Assembly (NCBI GenBank): GCA_963693285.1
Contig: OY848917.1
Span: 19,387,745 to 19,451,744 of the forward strand
Length of the DNA stretch: 64,000 nt
Reading direction: 5' to 3'
Source: Xestospongia muta
Taxonomy: Eukaryota; Porifera; Demospongiae; Haplosclerida; Petrosiidae
The notes beneath the pieces were generated by a model. The model did not search any database. It was not told the DNA's origin and saw only the letters and a program-made list of their open reading frames with translations. Every line of letters begins with the position of its first letter. Position 1 is the first letter of the stretch. Shown piece after piece: positions 48,563 to 62,700 of the stretch. A program made the position numbers and the translations under genes.

Positions 48563-50233
48563 AGAAGGATAGGTTACCACTAACCAGGGGAAAAGACAAA
48601 GAAGTATTCCCCAACTTGTGTGTGTTGGTATGAAAATTGCATATGTGCAATCAAAAACGGTGTTAACTAGTAATGATATCAGTAAATAATAATATTCATT
48701 TTCCCACACACACACACACACACACACATATATAATTTTACATCAATATCTGTGTGGTATTCTTTTTCTGACTAAATCTGTCTAACTAGTATAGCTGTGA
48801 TATAAACAAGCCTGAAGCTTAAACATCACATCACATTGTATACAGTATGAAGTATCTGATAAAGTGGTATCACTGCAGAACATTTATTATATTAGTAAGG
48901 GTCTTTATGATTGGAAAATTTTCCCATTCATAAAATTTAATTTTGCATTCTGTAGTATAATGTCACTTATACTAATTTTATGATTTTCCTCTAACTATAT
49001 AATACTATATATAATGTATATCATGCAACTGCACTAAGTTATATTTCCCAGTATGTTATAACATTACAATAGTAATGGACAGTAACTTGATATATTTGTA
49101 CATTGACCAATTCTGTACAAATTACTTGATTAATTAGTTATATCACCATTATTTTTACTGGCCCTTAAATTAACATTGTATTTGAGATAGAAATTTTGAT
49201 CCTGCATTATATATTATGTGTAACATTAGATACATCAGTCCTTTGATCTTATATAAGGTTCATTTGACAGTGCTTATTAATACTAAATACTAAATAGATA
49301 ATTATGTAATTAACTTTACTTGTGGTCAATTAAGTACATTTTCTCTATACTTCAACTATATATATAAACTACAGCCAAATATATATGTATAAAACAAACT
49401 TTGAAACGTAGTTATTCTATAATAGAGAAATATTTTTAAAACATAATCTTAATTACTAAGACATAGAACAGCTATACTTACATACAATCTTAGCTACATT
49501 CACACTGAACAGAAATTCACTTAATCCGTGGTTAATTTGACTTACAGAGAGGAGCTTTTAAACAATGGCACTAAATTAATAGATATATTAAAGCAAAATC
49601 ATAAATAGTGATTTTGTTCTAATAAATAAAATTCATGAACAATTTTATAATGATTTTCCAACAAATTGACATGGATATGGCTCAATGTAAACTGAATATT
49701 TAGAATTTTCCCTGTATGTGGTGAAACATGCCTTAAAGGTTCCCCAATACCTATATTTTTAAGATTATAATTCCAGTTCATCCATCAACTGATATTATAG
49801 AGTTCATCAATAGACATCATAGACATTGTGATTTGATTGAAGGGAGACAAACCGTTGATGGAATATAAAACATATTATGAAATTTCTGGACTATTATTAC
49901 AGTAGGTGGAGGGGGTGGGTTTGTCATATCTATATCTGAGCTTAATAATTCCAAGTACAAATGTATTTTTGTACACAAAGACCAAACCATTTACATAAAA
50001 AAAGTAATCCATATAAGTCAAAGATAAAGAAATAAATGTAACATGTGAAACGTATGTTACTATTGTTACTGGGATTGAAGCCCAAACGTTTTTGAGATAG
50101 TAATAATGTGAGGCTTAAATTATACAACATTTTGAATTGTGTAATTTTCAAGGTTCTGTGTAGTATAATAGGAAATAATATTGCATATATGCAAAATACA
50201 CATCCTCCTGTCATGAGTGATCAAACTAAATAA
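48563..50233. other. Intergenic block between genes E and F
   Basis: Second copy of the duplicated spacer (see 39681-41345). It also shows the LINE-free version of the sequence that the LINE interrupts at 2264 (around 48730). No gene recognised. Confidence 0.7.
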
Positions 50234-53200
50234 TTAATAGTTAGTACCAGTAATATCTAGTGATGAAACTATATTTTTATTATCTGTATTATCAGAAAGT
50301 ATAGCCAAGGTTGTCTCAATCTATAAAATAAAATAAAATAAAATATCATGAGAAAATTACTTATTTAAGTTCTTATCTTAAATCTGTGTGTAATAAAAAC
50401 CTCACTTTCAATATTGATGACTTCAATTGGATTATTTCATCACATTTTTGTAAGTATGTTTCCTGTGTACATAATACTATCTGTCCACATGATGTTGTTT
50501 CTTCAGCTTTCTTGTCTCTTACCATTTCTATAAACTAAAAGTGAAATTATGTAATATTTTATGTGACTATCTCATTATACCTTTGGCAAGTTCAAACCAA
50601 CTAGTAAAACTGTAGCAGTCAAAGCTACAGGGCATGCAAAGAAGAAAATGCTATATTGAAGACTTAATGATGAAGTACCAAAAGCATTTATAATGAATGA
50701 AAACACAAGAAGAAGGAATATGAGCATCACAATTATCAAACTAGACTGTTCTCCCTCTCTCTTGAAGTACATAATGATTTTGCGGTTGTTTAGTGCCAAT
50801 ACTAGTACTATTAAGAACAATAATACTATATATGAATCTATTGCAAGAAACCATAATCTCTTGAATTGATTCGCACAATAATATTCAATCTTCCTTGAGT
50901 CCTGGACATTCTATAAGCAACATATAAGACAAATATTTTAGTAATAAAACTCACTGCATTTGGACAATCATCTTCAGTATAAAAAGATTCAACATAAGAT
51001 GGTCTATAAGTCAACTTTGTGATTATAACTATGATCACAGGAGATGTAATAATGATTATTGCTAACAACAACATTCGGTCTGAGAGATATTTCTACAGAA
51101 GACAAAAATAAATGTAATAATTATTATTAATATCACATGAGTTTACAAATAATAACAATGAGCAATTTCATCAGTTCTATTCTTACCCTGTTTTTATTTC
51201 TGGAATTATGAAAAATGCGATATAATCGCCAATTTTTTACCAGCATTGTAGAAAAAAACAATGCAAGAGATACATACCATATGGTATAACCTACCTGCAT
51301 GGAATACAAATATAATTTGTAAACAGTAGAACAATATTTAGTGGTAATTCTTACATCACAGAGAGGACCTATAGCCATTATGTAATGTCCTTTGACTCCT
51401 AAATAATAAAGTACCACAATAAGCAAGCCATTTATATACATCCCACAACATGATAAGTTAAGAATAACATTAAATTTTGGAGAGGTAGCTTTGATATGCC
51501 TGCAGATATAAATAAATAAATCTAATATCTTATAGCTTCATAAATTAACTAACTTATTCTCTCTCCATATTAATATAATAATTAACAGAACAAGACTAAC
51601 AATAGTACCAACAATACACCATATAGCCAATATGACCACTGTCACCACAAAACCAGTTGTTACAAATGAACAAGTGTAAGGGCTACCATCAGTAGGCAAA
51701 TATCCACCTATACAGAATGGAATAATATATGCATGAATTATGATAATAACATTGGAGTAATTAATAGAATGATAGGTTTATGATTGAAATGATACAAATA
51801 AATTTAAATTCAAAAAATAATAAAGAAATTTAAAGGCTCTTGGAGCAAATCTAATAATATATAATTAGTTATGCTTAGTGCATACCTAGAATACAAGCAG
51901 GGTATTGTTGACATAAATAATTTAAGAAAACATTAAGATACTTTAAAAGAACATACCAAACTGTACAAGTAAATAAATTTCTAAAATGACTTGTTACTTG
52001 TAGGGATGGTAGTCTTAAACAATTCCAAATTATTAATGGCAGTATGGATTATCCCCACTTAATAGGTAAATTATCTAGGTCATAATTAATTGTTGCAATA
52101 CATTTGAATGGTGAGGCAAACTATTACTACATTTAATGACTTTTAAAATTTTGATTTGTTTGTTTACATGTAATCAAGCCAGAAATACCTAATTCAACTG
52201 ATGAAATGGTTGTTCAAGAAGAAACAGGACTTTAGAACAGACCTTGTGGTAGAATGGAATACTGTCCTCCCTTTATTTTCATGATATTTGTTTTATTTTG
52301 TTTTATTACGTCATCAATATATAATTACAACACATAATTTTAAAACAAACAAAACAATAGAGGCTACATGCAAACTCTGTAAGATCACTACTTTTATTTG
52401 TTAAAGCACTCAATCTAAAAATGGATACTTTATCATATGTTTATGTACAAAATGAAGTTTAAACACCTTATAAAATTAGATTTGTCTAAGAGACAAACAT
52501 AATAAGAACATTCCCTGCACATTTAACATAGGACGTATACTACTGTATGGTTACATATACATAGGAAGTAAATAGCATGGTACATAGATATGAATTATAC
52601 CACAAAGTATGTAGGAAGTGCTACATAGTAAGATAGGAAGTATATACATATAATATAGGAAGTACTGCATAGTTAACATAGGAATTATACTGCATGGTTA
52701 CATACATAGGAAGTATATAGCATGGTTACAGATATGAATTATACCACATAGTATATAGGAAATGCTGCATAGTGAGATAGGAAGTATATACATACATATT
52801 AACTACTGCATAATATATAGGAAGTACTGCATAGTTATATTTTGCATTGTGCTATGAGTAGCCTATAAATTTTATGATTACAACAAACCTTTCCATAAAA
52901 CATTACAGCAGTGACTGCTGTTTCTACAAATATTGTAGACTATTCCAGACTCTTGTAATAATTGGAAACTTTCCAAAATACATTCTTTCTTTCCTTTGAC
53001 AAAAATAAGTTTATAATGCTAAAAATGAACAATTTACCAGTCAATTGTGTTATTAAGCCTTGACTAAAATTAACTCTGCTATCAGAATGAAGAAATGTTT
53101 TCAAACCCTATAATGTAAACAGAGTAAATTATTATCAAATAAAACTAAATGATAAAAGTCAGACTATAAGACTTTAGTAGATATTAGTACTTACTGAAAG

Positions 53201-55654
53201 TCCATTATAAGGACTAACTGAATTCTCTAGACTGTCTTGAAGAATTTGACCAAGACATGGATGATACTGTGGATTATCAATAACTGAGAAGATGTCATCA
53301 TTCAAAAATTCATTCTCAATTTTAGTAAGACTAGCATTCCATGTCAGAGCTAAAGCAGTAGTAGCATCATATGCATTTAATAACTTAGAATGAATGATAA
53401 GAGATAAATACTCCTCCATTGTCATATTAGCTGAGATATTTACTACCACATTATAGAATATTTCACTCAGAACATCATCTACCTCCTGTAGATATTAAAT
53501 GTCAATAAAGTAAATGAACAGATAGTGAACTAACAGTTTTCATATTAATGTTAAAAGGAAAGGTATCCATAAATAGTGTAGAGTTAATAGCTTCCAATAT
53601 CTGTTTATTAGTACAGTTTGAGGTAGTGTCATTCCCTTCCAAGTACCACCATTTAGTGTTATATATACCAGGTAGTATCCAAACATGATCAGCAGTAGTT
53701 AGCTTGAGATGATATGCCTACAATGAAACAACATGCGGTCACCTTTTATTTTAATGATTGTTCGTGCAAATATTTAGATTTTACTACTTACAACACAAAA
53801 TGTAGCTCTAGCATGTGACTCTGCTAGAATAGGTACAAATACTCGGACATCATTGTGCTTAAAAATTGTAGAAATTAAAAGATATTATTGTATATTATAA
53901 TAAATCACATACTATTGCATTATTCAGTACTTTCTCAGGTGAAGTTTTAAAAGAGCCTAGATCAAACACTGTTATGTCATTTCTTTGCAAGAAATTTGAT
54001 AAAAACTCAGCAACCTATACAATGTTACAAAAAATGAATTGATGATCACATCATTATATATTAATTAGATTTAACTAAGAATGTATATTTTATGCATAAA
54101 ATCTCCATTGAACACTTTAACAATAATTACTATCCTATATAGTACTCACTGATACATGGTATTCATCCTCTACTGAAAATATGCCCACTCTTTTCCAACT
54201 AAAATGTTCTAACAAGTCTTGTCTCACTTTATTTAAAAAGTGATCATTAGGTATTGTAGTATAGAAATAAGGATATCTACTGGTGTCTTCAAGTGATGGA
54301 TCAGTCACTGAATATGATATCTAATAAAATAAATATTTACTCATAATATAGATAGTGCTTATTTATAACGAGATCACTAATGCTTAATTAAAATCATTGT
54401 ATCATTGTTTTAAGTTATATAACTTGAAGGTATCATACTATTTGTAGCACTGTCTTCATATAAACTGCCATGTGTGTTTAATGATAATAAGTATATAGTT
54501 GTTGTCACTTCTAATTCTTGTAATGAATACAAAAACAAAAGTATAATAGCTACACATAATAATTATTATTCAAAACAATTTTTACGATTGCATACATGTG
54601 TGGAATACATCACATGAGAATAGCAATGTATCTTAACATGATAAAAACTAAACAATAATAAAATCATATATATATTAATATCATACCTGTATTATATTTA
54701 ATCTTCCACATACATAAGCAATACTTTTGGCAACATTAGTTACATAAGGACCAACAACTCCATGAATAGGATGTTGAGTATATCTGCTTAGTATCTGATA
54801 TGGTTCAGTTAGACCCTATAGTAAGTTATGATCAAATCAAAACAATGAACTTTGAGTCTATTACTGCAATTAAAATAGTTTATAAATAAAGCTACATTAG
54901 AAACTTAGCAATTCCATAAAGTCGATCATTGTATTATAGCTAATTAATTTCAATAACATACTAGAGTTCTTTCTAAATGTTGAACATTAATAACTTTCAC
55001 AGCTAACACTAGAAAACATTCCTGACATTCACAACTACTTGTAACTAAGGAAAATGATGAAGAAGAACCAAAAGCTTTGACATAATTATTCACACTATCA
55101 AAGGTGTGCTTAACAGCAATCACTCAATTTTGGCATTGGCATCCAAAAACATACAAATAGTATCATACAATAATTTATATATAATATATATACCTGTATT
55201 AGCTCACATAAGACCTAGGCTTTAAATGCTTCATATAAACAACAGTCATGCAACTCTTGCATCATAGAATATAAACCTATATTATATCTATATCTATATA
55301 TAATATTATATATATATATATATATATATAAACATATATATACATTATAATTATATATACATAATGTTATCTAACCTGTATAGAATCATTAGTGAATACA
55401 GGCAATAGCTCCAGTTTAAAACAGCTCAGTATGTTAGGATCCTGGTTGATTTTGTCTATAGCTAACTCCACTGCACTCATAGTTAACATATCACACTCGT
55501 TGAGATATCTGTTCGAGTCTGGAGAACAAGGAAAGAACCCGAGGAAACGAAGAGGATGTTTAACATCTTCTGAAGTACAGTTATACAGAACAGGTCCAGG
55601 AACACTGTCTTTTAAAAGACTTAGCAGCACACACAATAACAAAAGCATCTTCAT
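50234..55654 (-). CDS. GABA-B-like class C GPCR, gene F (complete, 16 exons, 828 aa)
   Basis: Exons: 55654-55376, 54815-54687, 54320-54150, 54014-53913, 53857-53792, 53717-53535, 53485-53195, 53107-53038, 52993-52889, 51707-51554, 51499-51355, 51294-51187, 51092-50955, 50910-50581, 50534-50406, 50320-50234 (TAA). Starts MKMLLLLC with a signal peptide. It is of the B type throughout exons 3-16: intron 3 is only 135 bp, exon 4 is 102 nt, exon 5 has AESHARATFCV, and exon 8 is 70 nt. Exon 2 is one codon shorter (129 nt, a CTA missing in the SR-Y-Q segment), and exon 3 reads VPNDHFLN-like owing to a CATTAGG change. Its 3' half is nearly identical to that of gene E, about 8.89 kb away. F is head-to-head with G across a 4.1 kb interval filled with transposon debris. 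Confidence 0.9.
52520..52830. repeat. Degenerate minisatellite in intron 9 of gene F
   Basis: ATAGGAAGTA and GCATGGTTACATA motifs, almost identical to the array in gene E. Confidence 0.75.
55265..55365. repeat. TA-rich microsatellite in intron 1 of gene F
   Basis: TATATC and TA runs directly downstream of the exon 1 donor, at the position where A and C-E also carry simple repeats. Confidence 0.9.
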
Positions 55655-55740
55655 AAGCCTCAACTAACACAGTATAAACCTTAACTAACCGGATGCAAAT
55701 AGCTTCCGTCCATTGACAAGCCCCCGAGCCGTGTCAACTT
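55655..55740 (-). promoter_or_regulatory. Truncated leader block of gene F
   Basis: Contains the ACTAACCGGATGCAAA repeat and CCCCGAGCCGTGTCA, but stops at about 55742, where unrelated AT-rich sequence begins. The CCTCTCCCTCTACTC part present in A, C, D and E is lost, so upstream control of F may differ. Confidence 0.5.
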
Positions 55741-55789
55741 TAAATTATAAATTATAATGTTTATTAAATATAATTATTTTAATTTAGTG

Positions 55790-56160
55790 AAGTATGACAA
55801 GTGGTGCAGGAATATACCCGGAAGTGACGTCTCGTTAATTAGTGACTATTTAATACCTACTAAGGTTCATTGTAGTAAATGCTGTGATGGCTACTAGTTA
55901 TTATTCCTATATAACAAGATAATGTTTTAACAAAGAATAATTATGAGCATATCTATAACCTACAAACAAGAGAAAAAAGGTAGACAAATTAAATATAAGA
56001 TTTGTGATGTGAAATTATAAAGCTTTAAATCTAATGAAAAGGGGAAGACACAAGCAAAGAAAGTAGAAAGGTTGATTATTAATCTTTTCTTATCTTAGTT
56101 ATTAAATTTATTGTTTGAACATCATAGCTAAGCATTTTTATTGCTTGTCTTGTTAGGTGA
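55790..56160. repeat. Inverted copy of an intron-3 segment with one foldback arm end
   Basis: The reverse complement matches the left part of intron 3 in D and E (for example 36720-37010, including TAGTAGCCATCATAACACTTAC and TTATCTTGTTATATAGGAATA) and the arm end with GACGTC. A piece of receptor intron has thus been moved to the far side of gene F in opposite orientation, or an inversion breakpoint lies here. Confidence 0.7.
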
Positions 56161-56546
56161 GTGATCATTAGATCTACTTATTATAACTTGTTAAAATATA
56201 TGGCTACTGAACAAGAATCAGTGATTGGTTAAACTAATTACTGTTAACATATGCCTATTTGTACTTACATAGGTTGTACATCCTGTGTGTAAAAGAGTTG
56301 TTACTTATGGATGGTGGGATAGTTTCAGGAAGAGGCATCTTGATATAGTTCTTCGACAGCTAGAGCCTTTGTCTTGAGTATGTTATTTTTCAGCTCAGTC
56401 AGAGATACTAGAGAAGTACTTTCAAGAACTAGAATGCACTCTTTTAGACAATGATATTATCGATCAACCATCCCAAGTGCTTTATATTTTCACTTCAGTC
56501 AGAGATACTAGAGAAGAACTTTCAAGAACTAAAATGCACTCTTTAC
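56150..56546 (+). pseudogene. Tigger-like transposase fragment, plus-strand copy
   Basis: Reads VCKRVVTYGWWDSFRKRHLDIVLR (in two parts around 56280-56360) and SAQSEILEKYFQELECTLLDNDII, matching the region between the DNA-binding domain and the DDE core of Tigger/jerky-type transposases. A stop follows EPLS near 56378. A second, partial direct copy of the CAGTCAGAGATACTAGAGAAG segment follows at 56495-56546. This is an inverted counterpart of 58725-59030, and it keeps 20-odd bases (near 56322-56347) that the other copy lacks. Confidence 0.75.
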
Positions 56547-56959
56547 GGTATAAATGGAATATAAAGAATATAATAATGTCAAACAAATTTTAAGTCAAAA
56601 TTCACTGAGCATTCTCATCACATGACTTCGAACTAAACCAGGTTCCTTTGTGTTAATGCTTGAGTCCCACAGTCTTGAAGTGGAACCATTCTTTGTCACA
56701 CCAATGATTGTCATATGCAATCATCCTTCATCTTCTCCACCACACCACCAGTAGCCACGAGTATCTACAAATTAGAATTTTATTATGATGAATTAAGTCA
56801 TCGTAAAAAATACATTATTTTGGGAGTGGGTGTGGCAAAACAATTGTCCCTGTAATGCACATACAACATACTTTCAAGGTTGTGCAGCTATTACTTACCA
56901 CATATACGATTGTCGTCAATGCAATTAAGTTCTGAAGTGTCCAAATTCGACTCAGAAAA

Positions 56960-57207
56960 ACATTGAAAAGCCTGAGAGAGAGGACTTACCTACACCATTT
57001 ACCAATCATAACCACACATAAAAGCATTCTTAACCTTCACTGGTACTACCTACTCTTGATCTAGTCCTGGTTGCCTTAGAAACACCCTGAGAGAGAGAGA
57101 GTTACCTACACCATTTACCTCACCAATGACACACACACATAAAGTACTCTTTACCTTCGCTGGTATTACCTACTCTTGATTTAGTCCTGGTTGCCTTAGA
57201 AACACCC

Positions 57208-57242
<35 letters not shown>

Positions 57243-57395
57243 ATGAGAGAGAGAGAGAGAGAGAGAGAGCTACCTACATCAATTACCTCACTAATCACAC
57301 ACACACGTAAAGCATTGTTTACCATCACTGGTACTACAGTACCTACCTGTTGATTTAGTCCTGGTTGCCTTAGAAACAGGATGGCTTGAACTATC
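56960..57395. repeat. Tandem ~115 bp repeats with (GA)n tract
   Basis: Three imperfect copies of a unit containing TTTAGTCCTGGTTGCCTTAG preceded by ACACACATAAAG-like sequence start near 56985, 57115 and 57290. A GA-rich microsatellite lies at 57208-57270. The unit falls inside the Tigger-like region, but its own coding status is unclear. Confidence 0.75.
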
Positions 57396-57504
57396 TGTGA
57401 TTTATATCAGTACAAAACATGTGAGAATACACCAACCTTCACTCAACTCGACATCTGATTCAGCAAAGGTCACAGACTTAGTAGGAGATCCTACATGCAA
57501 TTAA

Positions 57505-59030
57505 CTATTTCAATATTGTGTTTTTAATACTTACTGGCTGCCTTTTTTTGAATTTTTTCTGTTGTTTCTGTTGTATTTCTAATGCACTAGCAACCTTTTC
57601 TCTGAGCTTCTGTTGCCTTTCCAATTGTCTTTGCTCTTTAAGTAAGATTTCTGCTTCTTTTTTCTTCTCCATCATCTTCAAATTTTGGACACTCGTAAGA
57701 ACTTGACCAGATGTATTCTCATTAATTTTAGGAACTTTGATCTCTGGGGCTTTTTGAGATAATAGCAATGACATTAATGGTATGTATGACAGATGCAGTG
57801 TGTACTACCAAGATCTTGATAATCACTGGCACGTGTAGATTCTCGAGGCTGGGTACGATAAAATTTTAGCCATTGCTCATATCTCTCATCAGGGATATTG
57901 TAGCCCTCCTCATATCAACGTTCATAACGACACACTTCTTCAGAAAAGGTCACATTGGCAGAATGTTGTATTGAATGCTGAAACTTTGGAAGAGGGCTGT
58001 ACAAGGGAATGTATTTGATGCCTGTCTTCTCACAAAGTGATGAGGGGTTAAATGACATTGGTTCACTCTCTCCTGAAATAAAGACCCTAGGGTTAAAAGG
58101 AAAGACACCAGTTGTTTTGAAGCCACTGATAACACTTCTCATTGACATTCCTCTCATCCATGCTTTTGAAAATATTTCATTAAACTGAAATCTTGTAATT
58201 ACTTTGTTTGGATTGTTACATAGTAACCATGACATTCTTGCCTCCAGTATGTTTTAAATGGAGAAAAACACCCTTTATCAAGTGGTTCCGTTTTGCGAGT
58301 AGTATTGGTGGCAGGCAAATATAATTACCTTTTCTTCAGCTACATTTCTAATTGTAGTTGGATTAAAATGAGATAAATGTCCATCTAATAAGAGAAGTGG
58401 ACGCGAACCATGAGGATGTGAAAGAAAATGATTCTGAAACCACCCATCAAATATCTCCCTGTCAACTCATCCAGATTTGGACAAACAATACATAGTTCCT
58501 GGCATGTCCCCTTGAGTCAACTCCTGTTTCAAAATCTTCCTATCAAAAATCACTAGCAATGGAATAGAATACCCAGCAGCACTATAACAGGTGAGAACAG
58601 TAATTTGTGTTTTGCCACCTGAGGTGAAGGCTGGATGACGAACCCCTTTCTTACATGCAATGAATGGCAACTTGGGATCTAAGAGAAAGCCACTTTCATT
58701 CATATTAAATACTTGGGACAGTTGATCAATAATATCGTTGTCTAAAAGAGTGCATTCTAGTTCTTGAAAGTACTTCTCTAGTATCTCTGACTGAGCTGAA
58801 AAATAACGTACTCAAGACAAAGGCTCTAGCTGTCGAAGAACTATCCCACCATCCATAAGTAACAACTCTTTTACACACAGGATTTACAATCTATGTAAGT
58901 ACAAATAAGCATATGTTAACAGTAATAGTTTAACCAAGCACTGACTCTTGTTCAGTAGCCATATATATTAATAAGTTACTAGTAAGTAGATCTAATGATC
59001 ACTCACCTAACAAGACAAACAATTGCAAAG
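57505..59030 (-). pseudogene. Tigger/jerky-like DDE transposase, broken
   Basis: Minus-strand order: GWWDSS (near 58840), SAQSEILEKYFQELECTLL (58800-58745), then 58703-58467 with NMNESGFLLDPK, GGKTQITVLTCYSAAGY and TMYCLSKSG. A TGA at 58467 interrupts the frame, which continues IFDGWFQNHFLSHPHGSRP and LLLLDGHLSHF (second catalytic Asp). EPLDKGCFSPFK (third Asp) lies near 58255-58290 in a shifted frame, then FSKAWMRGMSMRSVISGFKTTG (58235-57915) and a basic coiled-coil tail (57774-57505). The first catalytic Asp of the usual DExGF motif appears as Asn. With nonsense, frameshift and catalytic changes, this copy is inactive. Terminal repeats were not found. Confidence 0.8.
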
Positions 59031-59768
59031 AGTGCTAATCAGAGTCAAGATGTCATAAGACATACCTAAAATGAATTCAAATGAAAGATAAGATTAACAA
59101 CTGTCACTTACAAGCTACAGTCGCACCAAGTTGTCACAAACAAGAGGTGAAAACTCGAGGATAGCAATGATGTCACTGATGTGGGCGTGTTCGATAGTTA
59201 ATCACTGAGCTGACTAGTTTTATTGCTCCGTGCTACATTCACAGCAGGGCGCAGAGCTTGTCCACGTGTTGCTACTTATGCAGCAAGGGTAGAAGCTTGT
59301 ACCCATAGTATGCAAACTTGGAGCAACTGTTGCTTCTCGCTACAAAATGATGAGTATATAAAATCATGTGCAAGTCACGATTAAGCATGTGTTCGAATTT
59401 TAACTTTCTCAGTGCACAGCAAAGCGAAAGAAGTTGAAAGACTTTCAGTATATCAAAGTCTTGAACAACTACCTATGCACTTCACAACAGCACCATAGTC
59501 TTAGCTGCAAATAGTCCAGAAACGATGCAATAGCGTTCGAAATTTGATGGTGACCAGAAGTGAGATTGTTACTCTAGTGATGTTTAGGTGTATCCATACA
59601 TATACACCACACCCTTATTAATAAACTTTAGAAATTTACTAGGGTAGTTTATTGTTATTTTAATGGAAGTGAAGAGGCTGGCGTATTAATAGTACACTAT
59701 GGAGGTGGGTGGGTTAGTTAGTTTTCTTAAATACACTGACGTGGCGTGTTTTACTTACATTCAGGTAG
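59031..59768 (+). promoter_or_regulatory. Upstream region of gene G with TATA-like box
   Basis: More GC-rich than average. A TATATAAAAT at 59355-59364 is a candidate TATA box on the plus strand, but it lies ~400 bp from the ATG, so a longer 5' UTR or an upstream exon would be needed. A CAG|GTAGATG immediately before the ATG (59763-59771) looks like a splice-site context. Unlike the other genes, no CTAACCGGAT leader repeats are seen. Confidence 0.35.
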
Positions 59769-62700
59769 ATGTCGACGATGAGGATGGTTGTGTTGTTGTG
59801 TATACTGCTGAGTATTTTAAAAGACAGTGTTCCTGGACCTGTTCTGTATAACTGTACTTCAGAAGATGTTAAACATTCTCTTCGTTTCCTCGGGTTCTTT
59901 CCTTGTTCTCCAGACTCAAACAGATATCTCAATGAGTGTGATATGTTAACACTGAGTGCAGTGGAGTTAGCTATAGACAAGATCAACCAGGATCCTAACA
60001 TACTGAGCTGTTTTAAACTGGAGCTATTGCCTGTATTCACTAACAATCTCATGCAGGTTAATTATATAACATTACAAGTATATATACTATACATTAGTTG
60101 CTGATTGAAGTTCAGTAGGATTCATATTCCCAAAACCTAATAGTAACTATATATACATACAAAATTAGTTGATGCAATTTGAAAGTAAACATGATGCTAT
60201 TTCATTACTACCATTGACTATGGATTTAACTCTTTATCTTAATAGTAATCCCTAGTTATAACAATGTCATTATTATTAAGATACTATAAACAGCTGTAAT
60301 ACAATAATATTAGTAATAAAAACAGTATTATGTTTATGTTTAATTTCAAATTGCATCAACTGATTTTGTTACTTGCAACCTATATATCACATGTTGGCAA
60401 AGTCAACCAATTATTTTATACAGTGATATATATGTGATTATGACATCTCTGACCTTTGCCAAATTATCTGTTTGACATTTTTTTCTATTCTACCTATTTC
60501 AGATGAGATGATGAATTTTGTTATTTGTTTATATGGTGACTTTGATTTTATCCATAAATTTGATATACCACTAGTACAAACATAATTTTGATACTTGAAA
60601 TTCTTATATGATGTATTCATGAAGTGTTTGGTAGTGTTCTTATAATAACATTGATGAAGTAATTGATAGTATTCTTATGATAATATTCACTAAGTAATCT
60701 GTATTTCTCCTGATTTCTCTCTGCATATAAATCCATGTGTTAAATCTCCTGTTGGGAATCACTTCAATCTGCATAGTCAATAAACAGAGTATAGTGCTAA
60801 GAGTATTCATTTCCATTGATTTGTTTTGAATATCCTTTTCCATGTTGTTGAAAAATGACTTTCTATAATGTAGCTTTATTTATAAACAATTTAAATAGCA
60901 GTAATAGACTTAAGTTTCATTGTTTTGATTTGATCATAACTTACTATAGGATCTAACTGAACTATATCAGATACTAGTAAGCAGATATACTCAACATCCT
61001 ATTCATGGAGTTGTTGGTCCTTATGACACTAATGTTGCCAAAAGTATTGGTTATGTATGTGGAAGATTCAATATAATACAGGTATGATATTAATATAGGT
61101 TTGCTTAATAAACTTCTTACTTGTGTAGGTATTAGAAATTTGACATATCTATTCAAATTTTTGATATGATATACATTTGGAGCTCTGTTTTTTTTCATTT
61201 GACCACCAATTTGTTAACTCACTTAGTTAGTGTTTTCAGAATTGCCATCTTTTACTTGTGTAAAAATATTATTATAATAAAAATTATACTGAATAAGTTA
61301 TTTAATTTTTAGGTCTATCCCTATATACTAAATACTATTATGCTATAATGAAACATGTAGTTATGTCCATTGTATTTAAAGGTAAAATAAATGAATCTAC
61401 TTGCATATTTAATCAAATATGACAACTAGTTAGCATCTAGGTCAGTTCAATGATATGCTTCAAGTTTACTTAATATCATGTTCTATATAACTGCTTTATT
61501 TATTTATAGTTTATTAGACACATCAATAATTGTCTTTATATGTTTGTAATTTTATAATTATTACTATATACATCAGTAAAAGTTTACATTTATTTATTTT
61601 ATTAGATATCATATTCAGTGACTGATCCATCACTTGAAGACACCAGTAGATATCCTTATTTCTATACTACAGTACCTGATGATCGCATTTTAAATAAAGT
61701 GAGACAAGACTTATTAGAACACTTTGGTTGGAGAAGAGTGGGCATATTTTCAGTAGATGATGAATACCATGTATCAGTAAGTAATAAGATTGATATATTG
61801 AATGTATATACTGGAATGTTACATCCTATTAACATGGTTTTTTTGGAATGTGTCAATTTGATTAATAATAACTATGAAATTAATATAATCATACTAAGTA
61901 TTTAGAGGAACAGCAACCAATCAAGAAGTCAAAGCTACTCAAAATTGAACTCATAAAACATATAGTCTCTTCAAGTGTGCAATAAGAAGGTGACGAAAAT
62001 TAGAATAGATGGTATTAGTATGATGACCACATGATGAAATGGAATTGACAATTTGTTTTTGGGCTAGATTTATTGATAAGTGTAGTGTGGTCTTTCTGAA
62101 TGCATTTGTATTATAATTTCTTTATACATTCTACCTAGCTTCTGACTTAGTTTTTGTTCTGTTTGTTTGTTAGAAAATAAGGTGAAATCTGCTGTCCTAT
62201 TTGGATTAGTTGCCTACTGATAAAGCATATGAGAATTATTATTTGAAAGTTAAGATATCATCAGTTGTTTTTAGCATACAACCTGCATGAATGACTATGA
62301 GATGATTTAATAAAAACATCAATTTTTGTAGGGGCCTATCCCATGCATGACATAAAGGAATAAGCTGTATTTAGGATTATAATTAAATGGTCTTAGAGAA
62401 ACAGATTTCAATAAAACAACACAATATTATAATTCAAAATATCATCCTATACATACATACATATATATATATATAAGCTATATAATATTAGTAATATAGA
62501 AGAGCGCAATGTCAGTTGCACACATCATTGTACACACCATGGTTAGGGTTAATTAATTTTTTGGTTGCTATACATGTTAGCATTTAAAGGATATGGCTTA
62601 AAATCATTTGTCGTTTTTGAAAGCAGCATACAACATAATTATATTAAAACAATGAAAATAATCATATCCACATGTATAGTTAACATGTGGTCAAAATCAT

